From positions 1 through 64,000 of the forward strand of contig DKZA01000050.1 of NCBI GenBank assembly GCA_002492525.1: a stretch of DNA of 64,000 nt. Reading direction: 5' to 3'. Positions 43,335-52,226 of the stretch are shown one piece after another. The notes under the pieces are model-generated. The model was not told where the DNA came from. It saw only the letters and a list, made by a program, of their open reading frames with translations, and ran no database searches. How positions within the stretch are numbered: the stretch's first letter is position 1; every line of letters starts with the position of its first letter. The stretch is from Lachnospiraceae bacterium UBA7086. Its GTDB lineage: Bacteria; Bacillota; Clostridia; Lachnospirales; Lachnospiraceae. The translations under genes were made by a program, and so were the position numbers.

Positions 43335-43877
43335 TCATCTATTTTTACTAAATGTCATCATGTCGTTTATCCATTTACCATACCTCAGATACCCGTCCCA
43401 GTTTCCAAGTGTTTTCATATCATTCAGGAGCCCATATGCCATTGCCATACAATCGGTCTTTTCGTGATAGGAAACTCCGTCTGCCTTATCCTTCAATATA
43501 GACATGGTCATGAAATTGCTGTTCGATTTATCCCCGGTATGCGCATTTAACGCAAGCATTTCCGTATAAGAACATCTGTTAGGATTTACCTTGCTTACGT
43601 CCACTGTCTGCTCATATTCATTCCCGCTTTTATCAATGCCTTTGACAAGATAAACGGGATTGTCCTTAGAATAATCATCTGCCCTGTATACATTTGCGCT
43701 TTCCCCGGTTTTAACATGATGGATGGAAAATATCGCGTCGGGATCAATGTGCACTACATTATTGGAACCTGACATTTCTTTCACACCGGCTCCGAAATCT
43801 CCCCCTGCATTGTTTTGTGCCTTCTTTGTTTCGTACCTTACAGGATATTGTGCTACTGTGATTCCGTTTACACTCAT
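43335..43877 (-). CDS. Unknown protein with MSVNGIT N-terminus (B)
   Basis: About 180 residues starting MSVNGITVAQYPVRYETKK after GGGGGAAT. The body has a beta-rich centre (DAIFSIHHVKTGESANVYRAD, YLVKGIDKSGNEY) and a C-terminal helical part with CMAMAYGLLNDMK and GKWINDMMTFSKNR. No signal peptide by the usual rules. Resembles small Lachnospiraceae proteins labelled DUF3879 or DUF6033 in my memory; that label is uncertain. It lies between genes A and C of the cluster with 48-56 base gaps. Confidence 0.72.
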   Translation of the reverse strand: MSVNGITVAQYPVRYETKKAQNNAGGDFGAGVKEMSGSNNVVHIDPDAIFSIHHVKTGESANVYRADDYSKDNPVYLVKGIDKSGNEYEQTVDVSKVNPNRCSYTEMLALNAHTGDKSNSNFMTMSILKDKADGVSYHEKTDCMAMAYGLLNDMKTLGNWDGYLRYGKWINDMMTFSKNR

Positions 43878-43933
43878 TATTTGATTCCCCCATTCTGTCT
43901 TCATCATTTCTTCTATAAAAAAGCTTATAATTT

Positions 43934-45478
43934 TCAGATAACTTTCCTGAACTGATATTGATACATGTCAGAATACATATTTCCGGAAGACTGTGGTGTC
44001 AGCCGCCTGTCGAGTGCATCCATATTTACTGTAAAGCCGCTGTCTAACACAGAAAACACTCCGTCTTTGAACTGAAACTGTGAAGCGAAATCGGGTACCT
44101 CCAAATCACCGCTTACCTTGATATTCCCCAGAATATTTTTCAGCGCATCCCTCATCCGCTCTGTCTTTGCGTTATTCTTCGTATTGTTTATCAAATTCGC
44201 AGCCTTACCGGGCAGACCTCCAATCTTCCCATCAGGCGTCAGGTAAAGATTTTCCAATGAAACATCTTCTCCCGTAACTCCTTTCAGGTAGCGTCTAACT
44301 TCCTGTATGTCCACGGCATACTGGTATGTATTGGAAGAAAGATTCCCCACGCTGTCGGCAATTCCTATATAATACTGGTACATCCGGTCACTGTACTTTT
44401 CATTTATCAGCTTTTGCACCTGTCCCCGGACGGTTTCCTCCTCTATTCCGTCCACAGTCACATCCCCGTTGCTCCCAATCCTTACACACATATCCTCGAT
44501 GTCGTCACGGGAAATGCCCAGGCCTTCCAAATCCTTTACGAAATCATCTGAAAAGCTGTTTTTCAGCTCTGCTTTCTGCTCTGCCTTCTCATAATCTTTC
44601 AGATTGGCAAAAATCTTCACATATTCCTGCTCTGCATCGCTTAAATCCTTTCCCTCCGCCATATCCCGAAGCAGTTCATCCAATGTGCGTCCGCCTTTGT
44701 ACTTCCTTGCTTCCGGCAGGCTGTCAAACTGCTTCTGGTGTAGTTGTTCCATTTCCTTAATATAATTTTTCTCTGTCTCCTGCAAAACCGCATTATATTT
44801 ATCAAGATATTCCCGCCAGTTTTCATCCTTTCGGCTGTATGCGTTCTGTAAATCTCCAAACGCTTCCCTTATGGCATCGGTCTTTTCATGCTCTTCATTT
44901 TCGGAAACATGGAAACTGATCTTATAATAGTCATCCGGGGAAACTTCCGCCCCGTTTCCGTTTTCCACCTTGATACAATATTTGTTGGTCTGGATATCCC
45001 AAGTAGGAATGTTCAGCTTCTTCCGGCCTTCTCCGTCCCACTCTGCCTTCCCTACCTGATTGCCATATTCATCATACAGGGTGAGGTCGTAATCACAGCC
45101 CTCCGGCATATCTATATAAACCTCAACGCCAAAGTAATTCCGTTGAAAGTTCATAAATGGGATAGAAAAGTTATAGAAATCCACATCCTTTTCATCACTG
45201 AGACTTCCTTTCAGGCTGCTGGTCTCATCCTTGATCAGAAAGTTCAAATCCAGAAACGCGCTGCCTTTGTCCCTGTCAGAAATCTCATAGGTAGTATGCT
45301 GTCTGCGGTATGAGTTGTTACTGCTAAGAGTACAGGTGTCCTCCCGCAGTTCCATATTCTTTCGCAGCTTCCCGTCAAAAAATGCTTCTGTCTCCTTCAC
45401 TGTCATGAAAAATATCGGCTTCTTCCGAAAGGCGGATCCCCATGCCAAACCTTGTTCCCTTACACTACTGATACCCAT
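43934..45478 (-). CDS. Large unknown protein with PPC-like beta domain (C)
   Basis: 514 residues starting MGISSVREQG. About 80-200 is a beta-sandwich like the pre-peptidase C-terminal (PPC) domain: DVDFYNFSIPF, DMPEGCDYDLTLYDEYGNQVG and YCIKVENGNG. Then a long charged helical region (about 205-330) and an alpha/beta tail with GISRDDIEDMCVRIGSNGDVTVDG. PPC domains normally occur in secreted proteins, yet no Sec signal peptide is seen, which suggests another export route. A GGGAGG-AGGAAGGA site precedes the ATG. No catalytic motif found. Confidence 0.72.
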   Translation of the reverse strand: MGISSVREQGLAWGSAFRKKPIFFMTVKETEAFFDGKLRKNMELREDTCTLSSNNSYRRQHTTYEISDRDKGSAFLDLNFLIKDETSSLKGSLSDEKDVDFYNFSIPFMNFQRNYFGVEVYIDMPEGCDYDLTLYDEYGNQVGKAEWDGEGRKKLNIPTWDIQTNKYCIKVENGNGAEVSPDDYYKISFHVSENEEHEKTDAIREAFGDLQNAYSRKDENWREYLDKYNAVLQETEKNYIKEMEQLHQKQFDSLPEARKYKGGRTLDELLRDMAEGKDLSDAEQEYVKIFANLKDYEKAEQKAELKNSFSDDFVKDLEGLGISRDDIEDMCVRIGSNGDVTVDGIEEETVRGQVQKLINEKYSDRMYQYYIGIADSVGNLSSNTYQYAVDIQEVRRYLKGVTGEDVSLENLYLTPDGKIGGLPGKAANLINNTKNNAKTERMRDALKNILGNIKVSGDLEVPDFASQFQFKDGVFSVLDSGFTVNMDALDRRLTPQSSGNMYSDMYQYQFRKVI

Positions 45479-45539
45479 TCCTTCCTATCCTCCCTTGCTG
45501 TCAATTATCTTACGATGTTTCCGCTCTCAAACTTCCCCG

Positions 45540-46511
45540 TCACTGTCGAACTACTTTACGCAGTTTCATCTCCTGCCGCACCATGGCAGTCTTTTTAGGA
45601 ATCTCCTGTAGAAACGCCTCCCGGATATACGCCCAGTCATCCTCTTTCTCCAGATGACAGCAGGCTTTGCCCTGATAAATCATCGCCCACAGCTTTTCCA
45701 TCAGTTCCGGAGTGATATGTTCCAGGGAAATCCCGCCCAGACTCCCGGGGACATACCGCTCTACAATCCTTGCCGCTATGTATGGCATATAGATATCTCC
45801 CAACTGTTCCAATCCCACCGTATCCCGGACAATATCTTCATACAGATATTTATCAGCCTCCATGATGGAATGTAGTAATCCATAGACAGTGCCCAGCTTA
45901 TGCACCGGTCTGTCAGACACAAACCAATCCGCCAAATCCCGTACATAGCCATAACACATGATGTCCGCCCAGAGATTCTTATCCCAGGCACTGTTAAAAT
46001 TTTCACAGAGAATATACTCAATCAGCGCAATCGTATCTTTATAGGAACCCTGCATCTGCTTTAAGCGAAAGGCATAAATCCGATGTCCTTCCAGCGGTAC
46101 ATCCAGCACATCCACAATCTCCTCGATAGCCGACCGTACAAACTTCTTCTGCATACAAAGCAGGTTCTCTTCCTTAGGCCCGCACCCGCCTTCATAATCA
46201 CTGAAAACCGGCTGATGACAGAACGTGAAAATACCATACTTCTGATATAAGCAGGGATAAGCAACACTATATCGCTGATAAGCTACAGGGTTTTCACAAA
46301 CACATATCATGGACGCATCCGGTTCATTGACGTAATGTCCTTGATAGATAATCCCCGCCCCTTTGTAATAAGTATGATTCTCTGAAATGCCGCATCTTCT
46401 GCGCGGTACCGGTGTGATTACCTCCGGCAGGGCTGCCTCATCAATCTGCACACCCATATAATCGAGGATGGGTACTCTGTCTGTTCGTAATAAATAATCT
46501 GTCAATTCCAA
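45540..46511 (-). CDS. Unknown cytoplasmic-type protein
   Basis: 323 residues. Starts at TTG (46511) with GGGGGAT nine bases upstream. Rich in Tyr, Cys and Trp, mainly helical, with CGISENHTYYKGAGIIYQGHY near residue 40 and IPKKTAMVRQEMKLRKVVRQ at the end. No known domain recognised, no signal peptide, no membrane segment. Within the unknown cluster but without the MSVNGIT-like start, so it may be a partner, regulator or chaperone of the others. Confidence 0.65.
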   Translation of the reverse strand: MELTDYLLRTDRVPILDYMGVQIDEAALPEVITPVPRRRCGISENHTYYKGAGIIYQGHYVNEPDASMICVCENPVAYQRYSVAYPCLYQKYGIFTFCHQPVFSDYEGGCGPKEENLLCMQKKFVRSAIEEIVDVLDVPLEGHRIYAFRLKQMQGSYKDTIALIEYILCENFNSAWDKNLWADIMCYGYVRDLADWFVSDRPVHKLGTVYGLLHSIMEADKYLYEDIVRDTVGLEQLGDIYMPYIAARIVERYVPGSLGGISLEHITPELMEKLWAMIYQGKACCHLEKEDDWAYIREAFLQEIPKKTAMVRQEMKLRKVVRQ

Positions 46512-46562
46512 GCTGTTTTATCCCCCATCATCTGCTGTCAGTGTGTTCTATATACTTTTCTA

Positions 46563-47048
46563 TTATTTATCCGGCGTTGCCTCTATCATGGTACTGGTAT
46601 CAGAAACCATCATATTGGGATTGTCTATGGTTCCGCTGGTATTTCCCTCCAAAATATTGGTGGGTTTTGCAATCTCCATGCTCATAACAGTCTCCATACC
46701 GCCTACACGGATGGTGGTCATCATAATCTTGGAACCATCCGGCTTTACGATAATTTCCGTGTCCGTTTTCTTCTCGTCAGAGTCTCCTTCTTTTGATTTC
46801 TCCTTCTGCCTGGCAGAATCTGCCTGCTTTTGCATATTTTCTTCTTCCCCCTCCTGTTCTTTACGAGAGCATCTGGCCTTATTCGCCTCATAAATATCCT
46901 GAACACTGGTATTTTGTATGGTTTCTCGAGGATTTGTCTGCTCCCACGTATCGCTCTTTGGCAGATAAGAATCTGTCGTCAATTTATGGTTTTTAATTGT
47001 TGTTGTGTTGTTTTGATTGTAGTGATATCCGATTCCGCTTATACTCAT
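46563..47048 (-). CDS. Unknown protein with MSISGIG N-terminus (D)
   Basis: 161 residues starting MSISGIGYHYNQNN. A long Lys/Glu/Ser-rich low-complexity middle (about 60-105) leads to a C-terminal beta-rich piece TEIIVKPDGSKIMMTTIRVGGMETVMSMEI, which I believe recurs in Lachnospiraceae proteins of unknown role. No signal peptide or membrane segment. GAGGAG precedes the ATG. First gene of the 42774-47048 run. Confidence 0.72.
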   Translation of the reverse strand: MSISGIGYHYNQNNTTTIKNHKLTTDSYLPKSDTWEQTNPRETIQNTSVQDIYEANKARCSRKEQEGEEENMQKQADSARQKEKSKEGDSDEKKTDTEIIVKPDGSKIMMTTIRVGGMETVMSMEIAKPTNILEGNTSGTIDNPNMMVSDTSTMIEATPDK

Positions 47049-47136
47049 CTTGATGGCTCCTCTCTATGTACAGATTTTTACATCTATTGATAATACGAAT
47101 CACGCCTCAAAAAAGTTTCATTGCAGAAAAGATTAT

Positions 47137-47167
47137 GGGCCGGCAAAACATAATGTTTCGCCGGCCC
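47137..47167 (-). terminator. Terminator-like hairpin after the Rpn nuclease gene
   Basis: GGGCCGGC (47137-47144) pairs with GCCGGCCC (47160-47167); ATAATCTTTTC follows on minus and CATCTTTTC on plus. Confidence 0.7.
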
Positions 47168-47174
47168 ATCTTTT

Positions 47175-48044
47175 CTACAAATTTTCCTGCTCTCTAAACT
47201 GCTCCACGGATTCTGCCTTTGCTGCTGATAAAAGCCATTTTTTCAAGACTTCATCCTCTCTTTGTGCCTTTACCCTCTGTATGAGATCCTGCGGAAGATT
47301 TTCGTTTCCATTGACAGCTTGCAGTAAATGTAAAATATCTTCTGCTTTGCCTTCTGCTTTACCTTCATTCCACACATATTCATCTTCGTCCCAGCGATCT
47401 CTCTTTGCCTTCCAGTAATCATCATGCATCCATCTTAATGTCCGTATCAGCCCCATCTGCTTTACCACCTCTACTGCTTCCCGCATACCCTCATTCTTTA
47501 CTGCAATCATATCCATTTCCTCCTGACTCGTAACATGAAACAATCGAATCCAGTCATCTACCGCATTGCCTCGTAATGACTTACCCAGTTCAATAATATG
47601 TATTTCCCACAAATCTGTCAGTTCTTTTCCTGCTTCATTACGCAGAAGGTAAATATTATGATACTCTTCTGTATCAGGAAGAAGTTCAAAGTCCACAAGA
47701 CTGATGCTGATACATCGACGTAGCTTTTTGTATCTTTCTCCAATCATTAAGTCATCTGTATACATCCTTGCCAGATAATATAACTTTCTCTGTATATAGT
47801 GTTCCTGCCTGTACACCTGCATCTCAATATCAATCTTAGTATCGTCGTTCAACACTAATACAATATCCATGATGCCCTGTTTCTGTCTCCTGAACGTCTT
47901 GCGCAGAAAGGGATTTGCCATCCGTACCGACTTAATCAGTTCCATAGGAATTCCTAGCACATCGCTCAAAAACTGCTTCCTGACTTTTTCATGGGCAAAC
48001 AATTCTTTGAAAACAAAGTCTGCCTTTAAAGAGAATTTTTCCAT
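47175..48044 (-). CDS. Rpn/PD-(D/E)XK nuclease-family protein
   Basis: About 289 residues from MEKFSLKADF after AGGAGG. The start KADFVFKELFAHEKVRKQFLSDVLG and KQGIMDIVLVLNDDTKIDIEMQVYRQ fit the PD-(D/E)XK fold (D about 64, E-x-Q about 77-79), followed by helical parts and a C-terminal coiled region with GKAEGKAEDIL. Rpn proteins are sequence-independent DNases that promote recombination and are often annotated as transposases. No inverted repeats or target duplication flank the gene, so it is unlikely to be mobile by itself. Confidence 0.88.
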   Translation of the reverse strand: MEKFSLKADFVFKELFAHEKVRKQFLSDVLGIPMELIKSVRMANPFLRKTFRRQKQGIMDIVLVLNDDTKIDIEMQVYRQEHYIQRKLYYLARMYTDDLMIGERYKKLRRCISISLVDFELLPDTEEYHNIYLLRNEAGKELTDLWEIHIIELGKSLRGNAVDDWIRLFHVTSQEEMDMIAVKNEGMREAVEVVKQMGLIRTLRWMHDDYWKAKRDRWDEDEYVWNEGKAEGKAEDILHLLQAVNGNENLPQDLIQRVKAQREDEVLKKWLLSAAKAESVEQFREQENL

Positions 48045-48233
48045 GGTTCCTCCTGTTCCACAGGAGAAAATGCCATGCATCCCAGAATCTCCTGCTTTTA
48101 AATGTAATTGGTTTGATTTAAAAGCATAGATTTTCTGAATGTTAGAATATTTGATTTGACATATTATTATTATCTAGAAATTGTTATGCTTTGGTAGCTA
48201 TTATAGTAGGAAATCTCCCCGTTGTCAAGACAG

Positions 48234-49352
48234 TCAGCCCCCAAATTCCCTGATTCTGTGCACTGCTTCCCGGGCTTCCTGTGGTGTGCCAAACAACCTG
48301 GCGGATGCTTCCAAAGCAATATCCGTAATATCAGCATTTTGCAGGTAAAACTCTACTTCAGGGGCAGAGAATGTATCGGTTTCTCCATTTTGAAATGCAA
48401 TCACCAGATCATTCAGTTTTCGGAAATGCTCCATCAGGGCCCCAAACTCCTGTATCCGGTCGATGGTACTGCTGCCATAAGCCTCTTTTTCCAACTCGCA
48501 CACTGCAATTACCTGCATGGAAAGCTTTAACTCTCCCGTAATGTCAGAGGCTTCCATCAGAACATCCGGACGTCTCTTAAGACATGCCAGAATATACTCC
48601 TTCGCCCCGGCAATATCCTTCTTTGCAAAGAAATCAGCAAGACAATCCTTCATCTCTGCCGTTTCCCTCTTTTCGTCCGTCATGCCAACTTTGCACTCAT
48701 ATACCTTCAATCCTTTGACCTGCACCCACACATAGAGAAGAAATTCTGAGATAAAGCCGTAAACCCGTTTGTGATAATCGTCATAGCCCGAAGCATCAAT
48801 CTTCTCTTCCGCTTTCTCAAAAATAGAAAACAGCCACTGACAGTACTCGTCATAAAGGGGCTTCGCCGAGACCATCATATTGCCAAAATACGTGCCTTTG
48901 CTATGTACCAGACGCTCAAACGCCTGATAATAGTCTGGATACATTATCTGCAGCACTTCGCCGACAGCATCCAGATCCCTGATATTATAATCGCTTGCGT
49001 ATCCCTCATAATACGTATAGTTAAGCTTCAATCTCTTAGATGTAATGATATCATATTCGGACAGTATTCTCTCATATTCAGCCCCAGTCAGAATCCGTCC
49101 TTCTTCCGTACAGAAATATCTGCGATAATGGCAGATTCCCACATAATCGGAAGTTTGGATATTCTTCCAGACCCAGTAAACACCGGTCAATTCACCGTAA
49201 TAACAATTCTTTTCCGAAATACTGACACCCGTGTCATCTCCTATATAGCCCAAATCCCGGCCCACAGCCCGCCCCACCTGCAAAGGCACATAAATGGGAT
49301 CCCCGGGTGTGGGAAATTTTTTGTGGGTCATGGTAAACACCGTTACACTCAT
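48234..49352 (-). CDS. DUF4422 protein, probable glycosyltransferase
   Basis: About 372 residues from MSVTVFTMTHKKF. The DUF4422 domain fills the first 240 residues: GDDTGVSISEKNCYYGELTGVYWVWKN, YVGICHYRRYF and YDIITSKRL. The family is linked to capsular and exopolysaccharide transferases. The remaining 130 residues are helical and not recognised. ATG 49352 follows AAGGAG. Only five bases separate it from the stop of the MATE gene, so the two may share a transcript, though a functional link is not evident. Confidence 0.88.
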   Translation of the reverse strand: MSVTVFTMTHKKFPTPGDPIYVPLQVGRAVGRDLGYIGDDTGVSISEKNCYYGELTGVYWVWKNIQTSDYVGICHYRRYFCTEEGRILTGAEYERILSEYDIITSKRLKLNYTYYEGYASDYNIRDLDAVGEVLQIMYPDYYQAFERLVHSKGTYFGNMMVSAKPLYDEYCQWLFSIFEKAEEKIDASGYDDYHKRVYGFISEFLLYVWVQVKGLKVYECKVGMTDEKRETAEMKDCLADFFAKKDIAGAKEYILACLKRRPDVLMEASDITGELKLSMQVIAVCELEKEAYGSSTIDRIQEFGALMEHFRKLNDLVIAFQNGETDTFSAPEVEFYLQNADITDIALEASARLFGTPQEAREAVHRIREFGG

Positions 49353-49357
49353 AGCTG

Positions 49358-50707
49358 TCACTCCTTCTGTCTGTCTAAAATGCCTGCCATTACCTTACGC
49401 ACATAGAAGAACGCCGGAATCAGGAAAATATCTGCAAATATCCAGGCTAAAGGATTTGCAAAGCGTACCGCACTGAATCCAAAATAAGGCACCAGCAAAA
49501 ACCCTGCAAGCCCTCTGGCCAGCATCTCAAAGGCTCCGGCAAAAACAGCCAGCTTGCTAAAGCCCATACCTTGAATCAAAAATCTCACAATATTCACCAG
49601 TGCAAGCGGGAAGTAAAACAGGGCATTTGTTGTCACAAAGGCATACGCATTTTCCAAAATTCCCGTCTCTCCCGCATCCAGGAATAAAAGCAACATCTGT
49701 CTGCCAAACACATAAATAATTCCCACTGCCAGCACAGAATAGATCAGCCCCAAAAGACAGCATGATTTAAGCCCTTTATCGACACGATTCAAATCGCCTG
49801 CACCCACATTCTGTCCTCCGTATGTAGCCATAGTGGAACCCATGGCATCAAAGGGACACACCACAAGCATACTCAGCTTGCTGCCTGCCGTAACCGCCGC
49901 CACCGCGTCGGAACCAATTCCATTCACCGCACTCTGTAAAATCACACTGCCGATTGCTGTGATAGAATACTGCAGTCCCATGGGAATCCCCATATTGCAT
50001 AATTTCAGGACACAGTCATGATCCCACTTGCGCTCTTCCCTGGACAGTTTCAGGATAGGAAATTTTTTCCACATAAAAAGAAGACAGCAGAAACCTGCGA
50101 TGGCCTGGGACACCACTGTCGCAACAGCCGCGCCTGCTACCCCCATCTGAAAAGTAACGATACACAGCAGATCCAGAAAAATATTTAAGATTGCTGCCAT
50201 AACCAGAAAAATTACCGGTGTCCTGCTGTCTCCCAAAGAACGAAGAATCGCCGCCGTCATATTATAGAGAAACACCACCGGAATCCCCAGGAAAATAATA
50301 ATTATGTAGTCGTAAGACCCATCAATAATATTCTCCGGTGTCCGCATCATCTGCAGAATAGGCCGGCAGAGAAGAGAGACCGCAATCGTTGTCACCACGG
50401 CAAAAAGCACCGACAGCCACACACTGTTGGCCACATATTTGCGCAGGTTTACCTCATGAGCCGCGCCAAACTCCTGGGCAATGGGAATGGCAAAACCACT
50501 GCAAACGCCCATGCAAAATCCGATAATCAAGAAGTTCACAGAACCAGTGGCGCCCACAGCCGCCAGTGCATCTACCCCCAGGTAATGACCGACGATAATC
50601 GTATCCACCATGCTGTAGAACTGCTGAAACAACAAGCCGAATAAAAGCGGCACGGCAAACCCTAAGATCAGCTTCATAGGACTGCCTTTGGTCATATCCT
50701 TTTCCAT
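49358..50707 (-). CDS. MATE-family multidrug/cation antiporter (1)
   Basis: 449 residues with twelve hydrophobic segments in two six-helix halves. Starts KGSPMKLILGFAVPLLFGLLFQQFYSMVDTIIVGHYLG, the hallmark of the NorM/DinF-like branch with the conserved VDTIIVG. Probably Na+- or H+-driven export of organic cations or a small metabolite; the substrate is not readable. A GGGGAGG site precedes the ATG. It resembles the pump at 61854 more than the plus-strand one at 54422. Confidence 0.93.
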   Translation of the reverse strand: MEKDMTKGSPMKLILGFAVPLLFGLLFQQFYSMVDTIIVGHYLGVDALAAVGATGSVNFLIIGFCMGVCSGFAIPIAQEFGAAHEVNLRKYVANSVWLSVLFAVVTTIAVSLLCRPILQMMRTPENIIDGSYDYIIIIFLGIPVVFLYNMTAAILRSLGDSRTPVIFLVMAAILNIFLDLLCIVTFQMGVAGAAVATVVSQAIAGFCCLLFMWKKFPILKLSREERKWDHDCVLKLCNMGIPMGLQYSITAIGSVILQSAVNGIGSDAVAAVTAGSKLSMLVVCPFDAMGSTMATYGGQNVGAGDLNRVDKGLKSCCLLGLIYSVLAVGIIYVFGRQMLLLFLDAGETGILENAYAFVTTNALFYFPLALVNIVRFLIQGMGFSKLAVFAGAFEMLARGLAGFLLVPYFGFSAVRFANPLAWIFADIFLIPAFFYVRKVMAGILDRQKE

Positions 50708-50852
50708 AATTTTCCTCCCCGTGAGAAATACATTCTAAATTCTCGTAATACTCAACATAGCACATTCAATTTCAGTCTGCAATCATTATTTTACTCATTT
50801 TTAAAAGTATTTTTCTCTGTGTCGATGGAATGAAAAAAGAAGTAGAATCATC

Positions 50853-50892
50853 AAAAAAACGCGGACAACAATCCATGGAGATGTGTCCGCGT
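50853..50892 (-). terminator. Terminator of the flavodiiron gene
   Basis: ACGCGGACA (50859-50867) pairs with TGTCCGCGT (50884-50892); T7 follows on minus. Confidence 0.88.
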
Positions 50893-50919
50893 CACATATA
50901 TATTTGTTATGCCGTTTTG

Positions 50920-52083
50920 TTATGCCATCAGCGCCTCAGCCAACGCCCGAAGCTGTGCCTCAGACTCTGCATTTAAAGTAGATTTCACTGTCACCGTCGG
51001 TTCTAAGACCGTAATCTCCTTCATGCCGGCAAGAGCCTCTTTCATAATCTTGCCCGCCATCGGCGCCCAGCTTCCGTTTTCAATCAGCCCAACCGTACGC
51101 TTCTGGTAATTCTTGGATTTCAGGCGTGCAAGCAGACTCTCCATACAAGGGAACAGACCCGCATCATAAGTCACGGATGCGAGTACAATCCTGTCATAAC
51201 GGAACGCATCCTCGATTACTTCCGCCATATCATCTCTGGCCAGGTCAGACACCACTACCTTAGGCGCCCCCATCTCGCAAAGCATCTCTGCCAGTTTCTT
51301 TGCCACCACTCCGGTATTGCCATGCACGGAAGCAAAGGCTATCAGGATACCCTGATCTTCCGGCGTATAGCTGCTCCAGGTATTGTATTTATCAAGATAA
51401 AAGCCTATATTTTCTGTCAAAACAGGACCATGCAGAGGACAAATCATCTGAATATCCAGAGCAGCGGCCTTCTTAAGCAACCCCTGTACCTGCATACCGT
51501 ATTTACCCACGATATTAAAGTAGTATCTTCTCGCCTCGCAAGTCCAGTCCTCCTGGGTATCCAACGCACCAAACTTACCGAATCCGTCTGCGGAAAAGAG
51601 TACCTTTTCGCTCTTTTCATAAGTTACCATGACCTCCGGCCAGTGTACCATGGGCGCCATAATAAAGGTCAGTATGTGACTTCCCAGACTGAGTTCGTCT
51701 CCCTCTTTGACTACCACGCATCTGTCGGACATATCCTTTGCAAAAAACTGCGGCAGCATACTCTGTGCCTTCGCAGACAGTACAAGCTGTGTTTGGGGAT
51801 ATTTCTCTGCAAAAGCAGCAATATTGCCTGCATGATCCGGCTCCAGATGGCTTACCACCAGATAATCCGGCAGCCTGCCTGCAAGCGCCTCCTCCAGATT
51901 GCCAAACCATCCTTCTGTTCCTCTCTCGTCTACGCTGTCCATAACCGCAATTTTATCGTCCAATATAATATACGAATTATAAGACACGCCGTTTGGAACA
52001 ACATACTGACTCTCAAACAAGTCTATGGTCTTATCATTTACACCAATATATTTAATCGTATCCGTAACTTTGACCTTTTCCAT
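50920..52083 (-). CDS. FprA-family A-type flavodiiron protein
   Basis: 387 residues. N-terminal metallo-beta-lactamase-like diiron domain with SHLEPDHAGN (His-x-Glu-x-Asp-His), MVHWPE, SADGFG and CPLHGPV ligands, and a C-terminal flavodoxin domain (about 255-387; FASVHGNTGVVAKKLAE). Such enzymes reduce O2 to water, NO to N2O, or both, and protect anaerobes. No rubredoxin domain is fused, so an external electron donor is needed. AAGGAGG lies seven bases before the ATG. It is a single-gene unit with terminators on both sides. Confidence 0.95.
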   Translation of the reverse strand: MEKVKVTDTIKYIGVNDKTIDLFESQYVVPNGVSYNSYIILDDKIAVMDSVDERGTEGWFGNLEEALAGRLPDYLVVSHLEPDHAGNIAAFAEKYPQTQLVLSAKAQSMLPQFFAKDMSDRCVVVKEGDELSLGSHILTFIMAPMVHWPEVMVTYEKSEKVLFSADGFGKFGALDTQEDWTCEARRYYFNIVGKYGMQVQGLLKKAAALDIQMICPLHGPVLTENIGFYLDKYNTWSSYTPEDQGILIAFASVHGNTGVVAKKLAEMLCEMGAPKVVVSDLARDDMAEVIEDAFRYDRIVLASVTYDAGLFPCMESLLARLKSKNYQKRTVGLIENGSWAPMAGKIMKEALAGMKEITVLEPTVTVKSTLNAESEAQLRALAEALMA

Positions 52084-52114
52084 GATTCTCCTCCTTTTTC
52101 TTAATTCTCGTCAC

Positions 52115-52150
52115 AAAACCCATGCAGTACCTGTAACAACCGCATGGGTT
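52115..52150 (-). terminator. Terminator of the apt-NCS2 operon
   Basis: AACCCATGC (52117-52125) pairs with GCATGGGTT (52142-52150); TTTTGTG follows on minus. A second stem CTTATAAAC/GTTTATAAG (52210-52233) covers the permease stop codon. Confidence 0.7.
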
Positions 52151-52226
52151 TCATTTCTCTTAAGCAGTTCTATGATTCTAAGACTACCAATCTTTTGCAA
52201 ACTGCGTCTCTTATAAACAGAGCCGT

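Noticed and set aside
47175..48044. Rpn-family gene considered as an active insertion sequence transposase
   Set aside because: Single gene without terminal inverted repeats or target duplication; the family is nuclease-type and often chromosomal.
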